From contig CP148031.1 in assembly GCA_040500365.1 (NCBI GenBank), positions 1,922,001 through 1,986,000 on the forward strand: 64,000 bases of DNA. Direction: 5' to 3'. Within the stretch, counting starts at the first letter, position 1. Every line of letters begins with the position of its first letter. Origin of the DNA: Dehalobacter alkaniphilus. Lineage in GTDB: Bacteria > Bacillota > Desulfitobacteriia > Desulfitobacteriales > Syntrophobotulaceae. The notes under the pieces were generated by a model. That model did no database searches and was not told the origin of the DNA. It saw only the letters and a program-made list of their open reading frames with translations. Below, piece by piece: positions 46,720 through 54,345 of this stretch. The translations under genes were made by a program, and so were the position numbers.

Positions 46720-46925
46720 TGTCTATGGTATATAAATATTCGGCAAATCGCAGAAAACCTAAGTAAACCTAAAGCACTGGTGAACTGGAAACTTGTAGCG
46801 AGTAGCAAAGGTCGAGATTAAACGATGATCACATACTTTATAAATAAAAGGGGATGTAACGAAACTTTATGTTTCAGTTACGTCCCCTCTCACTTTTATG
46901 GAGAAATTTTTTAAAAAGTAAGTTT

Positions 46926-48321
46926 CTACTCTGTACTCAGCGCCATCTTCCTCATATTATGAGCGATGCAGTGTAATCCCCACTCGATTTTAACCTTTTC
47001 TAGCCCTTTTAACAGGAATCTTCGCATACCGTGATTCCCTTTAATGTCTCCAAAGACGCTTTCAACCTCGACCGGCCTCAAGCTCCTCATGCGCAAACCT
47101 TCTTCTGAACATAAATTCCTGCGAGCCTGTTCTCTATAAGCATTCAGTCTCCGATTGACATATATTCTTCTGTTGGCGTGTGGATCCGACGACTTCACGC
47201 ACTGGTTCTTATGAGGACAACCGGAACAATTCAGGCATTCATAGATTCGGATTAAACTCCTGTAGCCGTTATCACTTTTTTGGTGCCGCTCATATAAGAA
47301 ATTAAGTGTTCTCCCATAACCGCAGATATATTCATCGTTTTCATGATCGTAGGTGAAGTTCTGCGGCTTCATTATGTCGTCTTTCCATTTCTTACTGGCT
47401 TCTTTGTGGAAGGTATTGTATTTGACGTAATGCTTTAACTTTTTCTCCTGCAGATAGTCATAGTTTTCTTCGCTGCCATACCCGGCATCGGCAATAATGT
47501 TTTCTGGTAATTTGCCATGGAGAATCGATTTTAATTCTTCCAGGTGGTCTTTCATACAGCTGGTATCGCCTGGCCTCTGATGAATACTGTAACCGACCAC
47601 AAACTGGTTTTCTGTCCCGATCTGAACATTGTAACCCGGCTTTAACTGGCCATTTTTCATATGGTCTTCTTTCATCCGCATAAAGGTGGCATCATGATCT
47701 GTCTTGGAATAACTGTTTCTTTCCTCCAAGATATGCTCTTGCTGCTCATATTTTTGCATGCGGGGCAGATAATCTTTCGTAAGGGTATTTCTTGTTTTCT
47801 TTAACTTTTTGGTTTCAGCGTCTGTTTTCTCTTCTTCCGATTTTTTGGCCAGTCTCTCGTCGATCTTTCTGACGGCTTCCTCAATCGCCTCTGTGTCGAT
47901 TGGTTTGCCATTGCCCAGTTCTTCTAAATCCTTCCGCAAATACATCCAGGATAACCTCTTTCATCCGCTGAGACCGAAAGCGGTTGATCGCCATAAAATC
48001 CGGCTTATTGCCGCCACAGAGCCACATATACATAATATTTTCACGGGCTGCTTTCGCTATCCTGCGGCATGAAAAAACCCTGTCTGTATACGCATAAACC
48101 AATAATTTGGTCATCATGACAGGGTGAAAGCTGGAACGGCCGCCTCCAGGATATTTGGCAAACAAGGGTTCAAGATTCATGCGATCGATGGCGCGATTCA
48201 CAACGCGGACGACATGATTTTGTGGGATCAGGCTGTCGATGCTTAAAGGCAGGGTTTGTTGTTCCTGCACATAAGGTTTGAATACTTTCTTGGTATGTAC
48301 TTTCTGTCCTTTCTTAGACAC
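46926..48321 (-). pseudogene. IS1182-type transposase, frameshifted with probable internal deletion
   Basis: Two overlapping reading frames: an N-terminal part (48321-47881, 146 residues, SKKGQKVHTKKVFKPYVQEQ) and a C-terminal part (47945-46926) with DAGYGSEENYDYL and ESVFGDIKGNHGMRRFLLKG. They shift at about 47935-47945. The stretch normally carrying the first catalytic Asp (a VDGTKIEANA-type motif) seems absent, since DVFAE passes directly to LEELGNGKP. So it is likely inactive, rather than using a programmed frameshift. The deletion is inferred from memory of the family. Confidence 0.82.
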
Positions 48322-48416
48322 TCAAATACCTCCCAATATGGCAATCTTTATATCTATGAACATTATGCCACATTCATACCAAAATATCTCCATATATCTT
48401 ATTATTTCTTCAAATA

Positions 48417-48601
48417 TTGCAGGGTTGCATAGATTTACAAGCGAACGTTAGTGGGAGTAAGCGTTAAGAAACCAGAAATTCGAGCGTTAAGACCTGCCAA
48501 CGGTTAACTTGCTGTAAGCAGCGGGGTTTTGGCAGGTTAGCGCGGATTTCTGGTTTTAGCTTGCGGGAACGGGGGAGCGGAAAATCTATGCAACCCTGCA
48601 A
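48417..48601. repeat. nested 185-bp palindrome (MITE-like) inside the IS
   Basis: Terminal arms TTGCAGGGTTGCATAGATTT (48417-48436) and the exact complement (48582-48601), 20/20. A second nested pair (AAACCAGAAAT...ATTTCTGGTTT) and a third (CCTGCCAA/TTGGCAGG) lie inside. No reading frame. Unlike R1-R6 in sequence. Its position, between the transposase start and the IS right end, suggests a separate insertion into the IS. Confidence 0.8.
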
Positions 48602-48668
48602 CACCCCAAAAAGAATAGACGCCATAATTGACGTCTTTCGCTTGGGGCTAAGTTTCGTTACAGCCCCC

Positions 48669-48803
48669 CATTTTAATCAATTTCTATAGTATATTTTACT
48701 ACTTGACAGCGTTTGTATTTCCCTTTGTTCAACCCTTTACTCCGTTAGAAGCGGCCTGATATTGTTTCGGATAATTAGTCTTATAACAGGTTAATTAATT
48801 CAA
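48669..48803. other. gap between IS right end and the small membrane protein gene
   Basis: No gene or strong hairpin seen; mildly AT-rich. With the IS right part it makes a 482-bp stretch (48322-48803) without a reading frame of interest. Confidence 0.5.
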
Positions 48804-49151
48804 TTAAATGTAGACGAAAGCCAATGTCAAACCTACAGCGGCAATTAAAATAAATAACCCCCAATAAAGTTTATTGAATCGGTTCTTTGTGAGTTGGATC
48901 ATCACCCAAAAGAGTGCGAAACCTCCAATGCTCTTGATTAACAATGGAAGGCTAAAATCAACAAGTGTCCAAACATAGCATCCTGTTAATACTGCGAAGC
49001 CAAAGACAACATACATGATTTTACGGAGTTTTGTTTTTAGGTTTTGGTCATCACTAAAAGTAGCGATAAAAAATAAGACCAGGAGCACACATGCAGCCAG
49101 AAAATGCCAGGGAGTATGATTCATTATTTCTATAGGACCTAAAGCTATCAA
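48804..49151 (-). CDS. small four-helix membrane protein, YisL/DUF1516-like
   Basis: 115 residues from a TTG start 8 bases after AGGAGG. Four membrane segments (WHFLAACVLLVLFFIATF, IMYVVFGFAVLTGCYVWTL, SIGGFALFWVMIQL, YWGLFILIAAVGLTLAFVYI) and an N-terminal HTPWH segment, similar in size and topology to UPF0344/YisL. Function unknown. Its promoter carries an FNR-type palindrome at a class II activating position and the FNR-like gene is next upstream on the same strand, so oxygen- or redox-linked expression is likely (inference). Confidence 0.6.
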   Translation of the reverse strand: MIALGPIEIMNHTPWHFLAACVLLVLFFIATFSDDQNLKTKLRKIMYVVFGFAVLTGCYVWTLVDFSLPLLIKSIGGFALFWVMIQLTKNRFNKLYWGLFILIAAVGLTLAFVYI

Positions 49152-49183
49152 AGAAAATCCCTCCTAGAATATAATTATGATTT

Positions 49184-49227
49184 ATTATAAGGTGATTTAT
49201 GTTTCTAATACTGTTAAGTATTTAACA
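49184..49227 (-). promoter_or_regulatory. FNR/CRP-type site with -10 for the 48804 gene
   Basis: Minus strand: palindrome TGTTAAATACTTAACA (49227-49212; half-sites TGTTAA, spacer 4), 22 bp, then TATAAT (49189-49184). No good -35 is present. The palindrome centre falls about 42 bases before the expected start point, the class II position for FNR/CRP activators. Confidence 0.65.
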
Positions 49228-49295
49228 ATTAATAAAAAAATTTGAAAAGTTGAATTTCCATACCTAAAAATCAGAGAAGTAGCTGCTTGACCCTA

Positions 49296-49979
49296 TTATT
49301 TAAATATGTGCGTACTAAGACAAGGGTCATCTTTTAATATGTAATATCTGTTAGTGCGGTCGACTATTTTGGCTTCTTTTAACTCATTAAGGGCCTGAAT
49401 GACCATTACCCGTGAAGAACCAATCATATCAGCTAATTCCTGCTGCGTAATTATTAAATCGATCATTGTCGCGTTTGGCAGCTTTTTCCCATATTGGTTG
49501 GCAAGGTTATAAAATAGACCTAATAATCTTTCTTTTACAGTTCGTCTAGTTTCCTTATCTGAATTCATATTGGCATAACGCTTTTGCCCAAGGTAATCAA
49601 TTATCCTTAAGGCAAAAGAAGGATCTTTCTTAATTAACATTTCAAATTGCATTTTACTAAAGCAACAGATGCAAGCCTCTTCCATGGCTAACGCGCTAGA
49701 ACATTCCTTTTGTTCTTGATATAGCGACAACTCACCTAGTACCTCACCGGGACCACAGATATCCAGAATTGTTTCATGTCCATCTTCAGCACTTTGCACA
49801 AGTTTAAGTTTTCCTGATTTCACAAGAAATATAGTACTTGTAATATCCCCTTGATAAAAAAGATAGTGTCCTTTGGACAGCCGTTTTTTATTTGTACATT
49901 GACACAAGTTTGTAATCTGTTCTTTTTCCAGACCCCGAAACAGATCCAATTCTTCTAGGCAGATGAGGCAACGTTTCAT
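49296..49979 (-). CDS. Crp/Fnr-family regulator with N-terminal cysteine cluster
   Basis: 227 residues from ATG 49979, 6 bases after GGGGG. N-terminal cysteines at 4, 7, 26 and 28 (RCLICLEEL...LCQCTNK) precede a cyclic-nucleotide-type fold (GDITSTIFLVKSGKLKLVQ, ILGELSLYQEQ) and a Crp helix-turn-helix (ITQQELADMIGSSRVMVIQALNEL). The cysteine arrangement resembles [4Fe-4S]-sensing FNR rather than cAMP-binding Crp. More cysteines follow (CICC). Probable anaerobic regulator. Confidence 0.85.
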   Translation of the reverse strand: MKRCLICLEELDLFRGLEKEQITNLCQCTNKKRLSKGHYLFYQGDITSTIFLVKSGKLKLVQSAEDGHETILDICGPGEVLGELSLYQEQKECSSALAMEEACICCFSKMQFEMLIKKDPSFALRIIDYLGQKRYANMNSDKETRRTVKERLLGLFYNLANQYGKKLPNATMIDLIITQQELADMIGSSRVMVIQALNELKEAKIVDRTNRYYILKDDPCLSTHIFK

Positions 49980-50202
49980 GCAATTCCCCCTATGTTTATA
50001 AAGAAAATATATCAAAATAGATTCAACTTTTCAACAAAGTAAAAATAATCCCGCTTTACGAGCCAGATTATTATTTGGAATTATCAGCACAAAACCTGAT
50101 CAATCTTTTATTTTCCTCGAAAGTGTCCCCTCTTTTAAGAAAAGTTATTGTCAAACAAAGGTTAGCTATCGCTCAATAACAAATATTCAAAGCATTTTAT
50201 CC

Positions 50203-50231
50203 TTGACATGAATTCAGCCTTTTGTTATGAT
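50203..50231 (+). promoter_or_regulatory. tRNA-Pro promoter
   Basis: TTGACA (50203-50208), 17-bp spacer, TATGAT (50226-50231), 26 bp before the tRNA. Near-perfect sigma-A promoter. Between the FNR-like gene and this promoter (about 220 bp) nothing else is seen. Confidence 0.85.
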
Positions 50232-50256
50232 TTTATTTGTTCTTTAAAAGAGACAT

Positions 50257-50333
50257 CGGGGCGTGGCGCAGTTTGGTAGCGTGCTTGGTTCGGGACCAAG
50301 AGGCCGCAGGTTCGAATCCTGTCGCCCCGACCA
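50257..50333 (+). tRNA. tRNA-Pro (anticodon CGG)
   Basis: 77 nt with encoded CCA. Acceptor stem CGGGGCG/CGCCCCG, anticodon stem CTTGG/CCAAG with loop TTCGGGA giving anticodon CGG, and T-loop GTTCGAATC. It reads CCG and stands alone with its own promoter and terminator. Confidence 0.96.
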
Positions 50334-50350
50334 TTGAAACTCAAAAGAAA

Positions 50351-50382
50351 CTCCGGGTTTTTACCCGGAGCTTATTTTTTAT
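50351..50382 (+). terminator. tRNA terminator
   Basis: Stem CTCCGGGT/ACCCGGAG with a 4-base loop, followed by a U-rich tract. Its core recurs in the SASP terminator 360 bp downstream. Confidence 0.88.
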
Positions 50383-50474
50383 ATTTATATATTTGACCCA
50401 CTTTTGAACCTCTTTATGAATTGTCATATTTAGGTTAAATGTTAAAAACTTACTGAACTAAAATAAACTACCTG

Positions 50475-50502
50475 TGTATTTTATTCCTATATGCAGATAC
50501 TA
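50475..50502 (+). promoter_or_regulatory. tentative forespore (sigma-G-like) promoter of the SASP gene
   Basis: TGTATT and GATACTA with a 15-bp spacer, 38 bp before the SASP start. Only roughly similar to sigma-G signals (spacer 1-2 bp short). Confidence 0.3.
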
Positions 50503-50540
50503 CAGATAAATAAATAATAAATAAAAAGGAGGGATATTGA

Positions 50541-50690
50541 ATGGCTAAGTATAAACTGCCGGTTAACAAACAAAGTGTTGCCAGCGAGCTTAATGTTAAC
50601 CTAGGCCCAGACACCTCCGCAAGACAGAATGGCTCTGTTGGGGGCAGTATGGTTAAGAAAACTTTTGAATATATTAACAGTAGAATCTAG
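50541..50690 (+). CDS. alpha/beta-type small acid-soluble spore protein
   Basis: 49 residues from ATG 50541 (SD AAAGGAGGG). Sequence VASELNVNLGPDTSARQNGSVGGSMVKK matches the core of alpha/beta SASPs, including the germination-protease region (SVASELNV) and the conserved GSVGG. SASPs coat spore DNA and protect it from UV and heat. The protein is shorter than the usual 60-75 residues, with a very short N-terminus and C-terminus. Stands between tRNA-Pro and a strong terminator. Confidence 0.92.
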   Translation: MAKYKLPVNKQSVASELNVNLGPDTSARQNGSVGGSMVKKTFEYINSRI

Positions 50691-50710
50691 TCATCAAGCC
50701 AATAAAAAAT

Positions 50711-50742
50711 AATTTACTCCGGGTTTTTGCCCGGAGTAAATT
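50711..50742. terminator. bidirectional terminator between SASP and DUF975 genes
   Basis: 13-bp stem AATTTACTCCGGG/CCCGGAGTAAATT with a 6-base loop. On the minus strand a U-run (AUUUUUUAUU) serves the DUF975 gene; on the plus strand it ends SASP transcription. Confidence 0.9.
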
Positions 50743-50764
50743 ATTATATAACTCAAAATATGAC

Positions 50765-51376
50765 TCAAAACTCTTCCGCAGTACAGACACCATTTTTGAT
50801 GCTTTCTTTTTTCAGTTCCTGATAGAAATTTGTAAACGTAATTTGCATGTAAGGCATCAGCCAGATATAGCCAAGACAGAACGGGATCGTGGCCAGGATC
50901 GCCCAGCCAATGAAGCTGAGCGTAAGCAGGAATAGCTTGCCGCGATAGCCATAGCTGATTTTTTTACTGAGATCAAAGGCCTTTCTGATACCCATATCAG
51001 GATTATCAGCATAAATATAAAAGCTCATCATATAGCCGTATGCTTTAACGATCCCCGGAATAATCAGTAGCAGTGACCATAAAAGTGTCCACAGCATATA
51101 CCAGAGATATAGCCCGGCGCAATTAATGGCATTTTTAAATCCAGAAAGGACCACTTCAACATTCGGGTCTTCCGCACGGCAGAACTTTAAGGTAAAGGTC
51201 ACCAGACCAATCATGAGCGGGCCCGCAATTAAAATCGTAATAATCGGACCAACACACGGGATCCAAGACAGGATGAACACGATTACGGCATAAATCAGAC
51301 AGGCCAGGATTGGTCTCAGCCAGTGCCCTTTTAACTGGATGCGGGCCATGGCTCTTAATTCTTTGTTTTCAAGCAT
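50765..51376 (-). CDS. DUF975 family membrane protein
   Basis: 203 residues, four to six membrane segments. Opens with NKELRAMARIQLKGHW, the conserved start of DUF975, and has ISYGYRGKLFLLTLSFIGWAIL near the end. Function is unknown; members are common in Clostridia. SD AAGGGG sits near the ATG. Isolated gene. Confidence 0.85.
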   Translation of the reverse strand: MLENKELRAMARIQLKGHWLRPILACLIYAVIVFILSWIPCVGPIITILIAGPLMIGLVTFTLKFCRAEDPNVEVVLSGFKNAINCAGLYLWYMLWTLLWSLLLIIPGIVKAYGYMMSFYIYADNPDMGIRKAFDLSKKISYGYRGKLFLLTLSFIGWAILATIPFCLGYIWLMPYMQITFTNFYQELKKESIKNGVCTAEEF

Positions 51377-51572
51377 TTTCTAGTCCCCTTTCAAAATTAT
51401 TAATGATGACTCCAGATGAATAATTTCATCTTAACGAAAGAAGCAACAAAATTCAAGCATTTTTGCTATATTTTACCTAATTTTGCAATTGCTTCTCCTT
51501 CTACTTGATCTTATTTCTCTACATGCTAAACTATGATTACTTAAACGCATTTTTGTTTGGAAGGTGACTGCC

Positions 51573-52106
51573 ATGTTAAACGGCAAATTAACCCGAATCC
51601 GTCCGCTCGAAATTGATGATCTGGACACCTTGTATGAATGGTATAATGATCACGACTTCTCTTACTGGATCAGCGGCAATTGGCCGCTTGCAACCTTGCT
51701 GCGCCGGGAAGATCTGGAGAGCAAACTTTTTGAAGAGGATACCAACCGCTATGCGATTACGGATTTACAAGGCAGCCTTATCGGTACAATTGGTTTCGAT
51801 CAGGTCAATATTCCGGCCAGATCGGCCCGCATCTATATCGGAATTGGTCTCCAAGATTACTGGGGAAAGGGTTATGGGACCGATGCGCTGACTGCTTTTA
51901 TCCGCTACCTGTTTGGCCAGTGGAATTTCCGGAGACTGACCGCCGAAACCTGGGTCAATAACACCAGAGCTCTCTCCTGCTATGAAAGGCTCGGCTTCAT
52001 TGCCGAAGGCAGGCTGCGTGAAGCCTATTATGTGGAAGGGCAATATTATGACGCAATCATCTTAGGTTTATTAAAAAAAGATTATGCCGAGGTCGTCCGC
52101 CTTTAG
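51573..52106 (+). CDS. GNAT-family N-acetyltransferase (RimJ/RimL-like)
   Basis: 177 residues. Acetyl-CoA-binding motif QDYWGKGYGTDALTAFIRYLF and the later ALSCYERLGFIAEGRLRE match the RimJ/RimL-type GNAT. Substrate (protein N-terminus, antibiotic or small amine) is unknown. The ATG at 51573 is 8 bases from GGAAGG; a GTG at 51564 is within that spacing and less likely. Directly precedes the riboflavin promoter. Confidence 0.88.
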   Translation: MLNGKLTRIRPLEIDDLDTLYEWYNDHDFSYWISGNWPLATLLRREDLESKLFEEDTNRYAITDLQGSLIGTIGFDQVNIPARSARIYIGIGLQDYWGKGYGTDALTAFIRYLFGQWNFRRLTAETWVNNTRALSCYERLGFIAEGRLREAYYVEGQYYDAIILGLLKKDYAEVVRL

Positions 52107-52132
52107 ACTCTCTTGATCTCTGTGCAAAATGG

Positions 52133-52161
52133 TTGCATTCTTGACAGGATTGCAGTATGAT
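52133..52161 (+). promoter_or_regulatory. promoter of the rib operon
   Basis: TTGCAT (52133-52138), 17-bp spacer, TATGAT (52156-52161), about 40 bp before the FMN riboswitch. Confidence 0.7.
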
Positions 52162-52201
52162 AATTGCAGCTTGACCGATCTATGCAGTAAAACTGAATAC
52201 G

Positions 52202-52313
52202 TTCTTTACTCTGGGGATAGGTGTAATTCCTTACCGGCGGTACAGCCCGCGAGCCTTATGGCAGATTCGTTGAAATTACGAAGCCGACAGTTAAAGTCTG
52301 GATGGAAAGAGCA
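52202..52313 (+). ncRNA. FMN riboswitch (RFN element)
   Basis: Conserved blocks in order: GGGGATAGGTGTAATTCC, ACCGGCGGT, AGCCCGCGAGC, GAAGCCGACAGT and AGTCTGGATGGAAAGAG. Binding of FMN promotes the downstream terminator and shuts off ribD-ribH. Confidence 0.95.
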
Positions 52314-52403
52314 AAACATGGTGTGATCGTGCACGTGCTTGTCGTGTTTGTCGCGTAGCCTCTCACCTGCTTGTTTTGAATGACTGTTGATCTGAATGAT
52401 GAC

Positions 52404-52440
52404 GCCCGGAGTATTTCCGGGCATTTTTATTATTTTTTCT
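52404..52440 (+). terminator. FMN-riboswitch expression-platform terminator
   Basis: Stem GCCCGG/CCGGGC followed by a U-rich tract, 65 bp before ribD. Expected to form when FMN is bound; an alternative antiterminator pairs upstream in the 52314-52403 linker (not resolved by eye). Confidence 0.85.
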
Positions 52441-52505
52441 ATGATTTATCAATGATTTATATTTTCATTTGTCGTTGACACGCTAATGACTGGAGGGTAC
52501 ATCCA

Positions 52506-53651
52506 TTGCCTGATCGTTTTACCGCAGAAGATAAAAACTACATGGAACGCGCGCTGAATCTTGCCTTACTGGCAGCAGGCAGAACCAGTCCAAATCCGCT
52601 TGTGGGCTGTGTCATTGTCCGGGATGGGCAGATTGTCGGGGAAGGCTGCCATAGGAAAGCCGGTACGCCGCATGCGGAAGTCCATGCCTTAAATGCTGCA
52701 GGATCAAGCGCAGAAGGTGCCGATGTCTATGTCACACTGGAACCCTGCTCCCATTACGGCCGTACACCTCCCTGCACCGATGCGCTGATTGCAGCAGGCG
52801 TAAAGAAAGTGATTGTCGCGATGACGGACCCGAATCCGCTGGTCAGCGGTCAGGGTGTGAAAAAGCTGCAGGATGCCGGTATTCTTGTCGAAACCGGTCT
52901 GCTGGCTGAAAAAGCTCGAAAAATTAATGAGCCTTTTCTGAAAGCGATTATCACAAAAATGCCCTTTGTACTGTATAAAGCTGCAATGACGCTCGATGGC
53001 CGGACTGCCGTAGAATCAGGAGACTCCAAATGGATCACTTCGGAAGAGGCCAGACATTTCGTTCATGGGTTAAGAAATACTTTTGACGTCATTATGGTCG
53101 GCAGTCAAACAGTCCTTCAGGATAACCCGCTCTTAACCTGCCGCAATATTGAGAATGGCCGGGACCCGGTCCGGCTGATCGTCGATGGTTCCCTGTCTGT
53201 TCCTTTAAACGCTCAGATCCTCCGGAACGAATCCGCCAGCCGCTGCATCATCGCGACAACAAAGGCTGCTGACGAGAATAAACTGCTGCGGATGCGTGAA
53301 ACATTTGCTGCCGACAAGGTTGAGATCTGGCAGTATGATACGTCCAGGCAGGTTCCCTTGCCGGACCTGCTGAGAGATATCGCGGCCAGAGGCTTAAACA
53401 GCATCTTATTGGAAGGCGGCGGCACGCTCGCCGGTAAAATGCTGGAATCCAGGCTGATTGATCAAATCATGTTTATGTTGGCCCCGAAACTGGCCGGATC
53501 CGGCTTCTCCCCGCTCTCAGGCCTGCACCTCGCCAGCATGTCCGAGGCAGTAACTGTCAGTCAACTGGTGGTCTGCGAACTGGGAGGAAATTATAGTTTT
53601 ACCGGGACAGTTGACTATAACCATACCAACAAAATGGGAAGTGACAAATGA
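52506..53651 (+). CDS. ribD: bifunctional riboflavin deaminase/reductase RibD
   Basis: 381 residues from a TTG start 8 bases after GGAGGG. The deaminase half has the zinc motif HAEVHAL...PCSHYGRTPPC; the reductase half has ESGDSKWITSEEAR and LLEGGGTLAG. Performs the second and third steps of riboflavin synthesis. First gene under the FMN riboswitch, overlapping ribE by 4 bases. Confidence 0.96.
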   Translation: MPDRFTAEDKNYMERALNLALLAAGRTSPNPLVGCVIVRDGQIVGEGCHRKAGTPHAEVHALNAAGSSAEGADVYVTLEPCSHYGRTPPCTDALIAAGVKKVIVAMTDPNPLVSGQGVKKLQDAGILVETGLLAEKARKINEPFLKAIITKMPFVLYKAAMTLDGRTAVESGDSKWITSEEARHFVHGLRNTFDVIMVGSQTVLQDNPLLTCRNIENGRDPVRLIVDGSLSVPLNAQILRNESASRCIIATTKAADENKLLRMRETFAADKVEIWQYDTSRQVPLPDLLRDIAARGLNSILLEGGGTLAGKMLESRLIDQIMFMLAPKLAGSGFSPLSGLHLASMSEAVTVSQLVVCELGGNYSFTGTVDYNHTNKMGSDK

Positions 53652-54304
53652 TGTTTACAGGAATCATTGAAGAACTGGGCATAATAAAGAGTCTAGATCT
53701 GCTGAAAGACTCCGCCAGATTAACGATTGAAGCTTCTTTCGTACTGAAGGGATCCCAAATCGGAGACAGCATTGCCGTCAACGGGGTCTGTCTTACAGCG
53801 ACCGCCATCGGTTCCGGAAGTTTTTCTGTCGATGTTATGTACGAAACGCTCCAGCGAACAAACCTTCAAGAATTAAAGCAGCATACCAAAGTCAACCTGG
53901 AAAGAGCACTGCAGCTGCAAAGCCGTTTGGGCGGCCATCTGGTGAGCGGCCATGTCGATGGCATCGGAAAAATTACTGCAATGACTCCAGTCGGCATTGC
54001 TCAAACCTATCGAATTCAAACGTCCCCGAAGATAACCTCCTCCCTGCTGCCGAAAGGGTCAGTGGCCATCGATGGAATCTCGTTAACGGTCATTGATGTC
54101 GGGGATGACTTTTTTACGGTCTCCCTGATCCCCCACACCTTTCAGCATACGACACTCGGCTTTAAACGCATTGGTTCTACGGTGAATCTGGAAACCGATA
54201 TCATCGGAAAATATGTGGCCAGATTCCTGCAAAAGGACCACAGCCCACCCCAAACCAAAAAAGATATATCCGTTGAATTCTTAACTGAAAATGGTTTTAT
54301 CTAA
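53648..54304 (+). CDS. ribE: riboflavin synthase alpha subunit
   Basis: 218 residues, two tandem lumazine-binding domains: MFTGIIEELG and IGDSIAVNGVCLT, then a second repeat with GHVDGIGKI and GSVAIDGISLTV. Converts two 6,7-dimethyl-8-ribityllumazine to riboflavin. Starts ATGATG overlapping ribD. Often named ribE in Firmicutes (ribC in E. coli). Confidence 0.96.
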   Translation: MMFTGIIEELGIIKSLDLLKDSARLTIEASFVLKGSQIGDSIAVNGVCLTATAIGSGSFSVDVMYETLQRTNLQELKQHTKVNLERALQLQSRLGGHLVSGHVDGIGKITAMTPVGIAQTYRIQTSPKITSSLLPKGSVAIDGISLTVIDVGDDFFTVSLIPHTFQHTTLGFKRIGSTVNLETDIIGKYVARFLQKDHSPPQTKKDISVEFLTENGFI

Positions 54305-54345
54305 CGTTTAGCAAACGTTTTATCTAACGAAAGGAGCTTAAACAG

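Larger units (their letters stand above)
46850..48668 (-). mobile_element. IS1182-family insertion sequence, degenerate
   Basis: About 1.82 kb bounded by imperfect inverted repeats: GGGGATGTAACGAAACTT at the left and, inverted, GGGGCTGTAACGAAACTT at the right (one mismatch over 18). Contains a frameshifted, internally shortened transposase and, between it and the right end, a nested palindrome (48417-48601). No clear target duplication is visible. It lies between the arsR promoter and the 48804 membrane-protein gene without breaking either. Confidence 0.85.

Noticed and set aside
47881..47945. Programmed frameshift in the IS transposase
   Set aside because: No slippery run is evident at the junction and catalytic-region residues seem missing, so mutation is simpler.
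48417..48601. CRISPR array
   Set aside because: Nested inverted repeat, not direct repeats with spacers; no CRISPR array was seen anywhere in the window.
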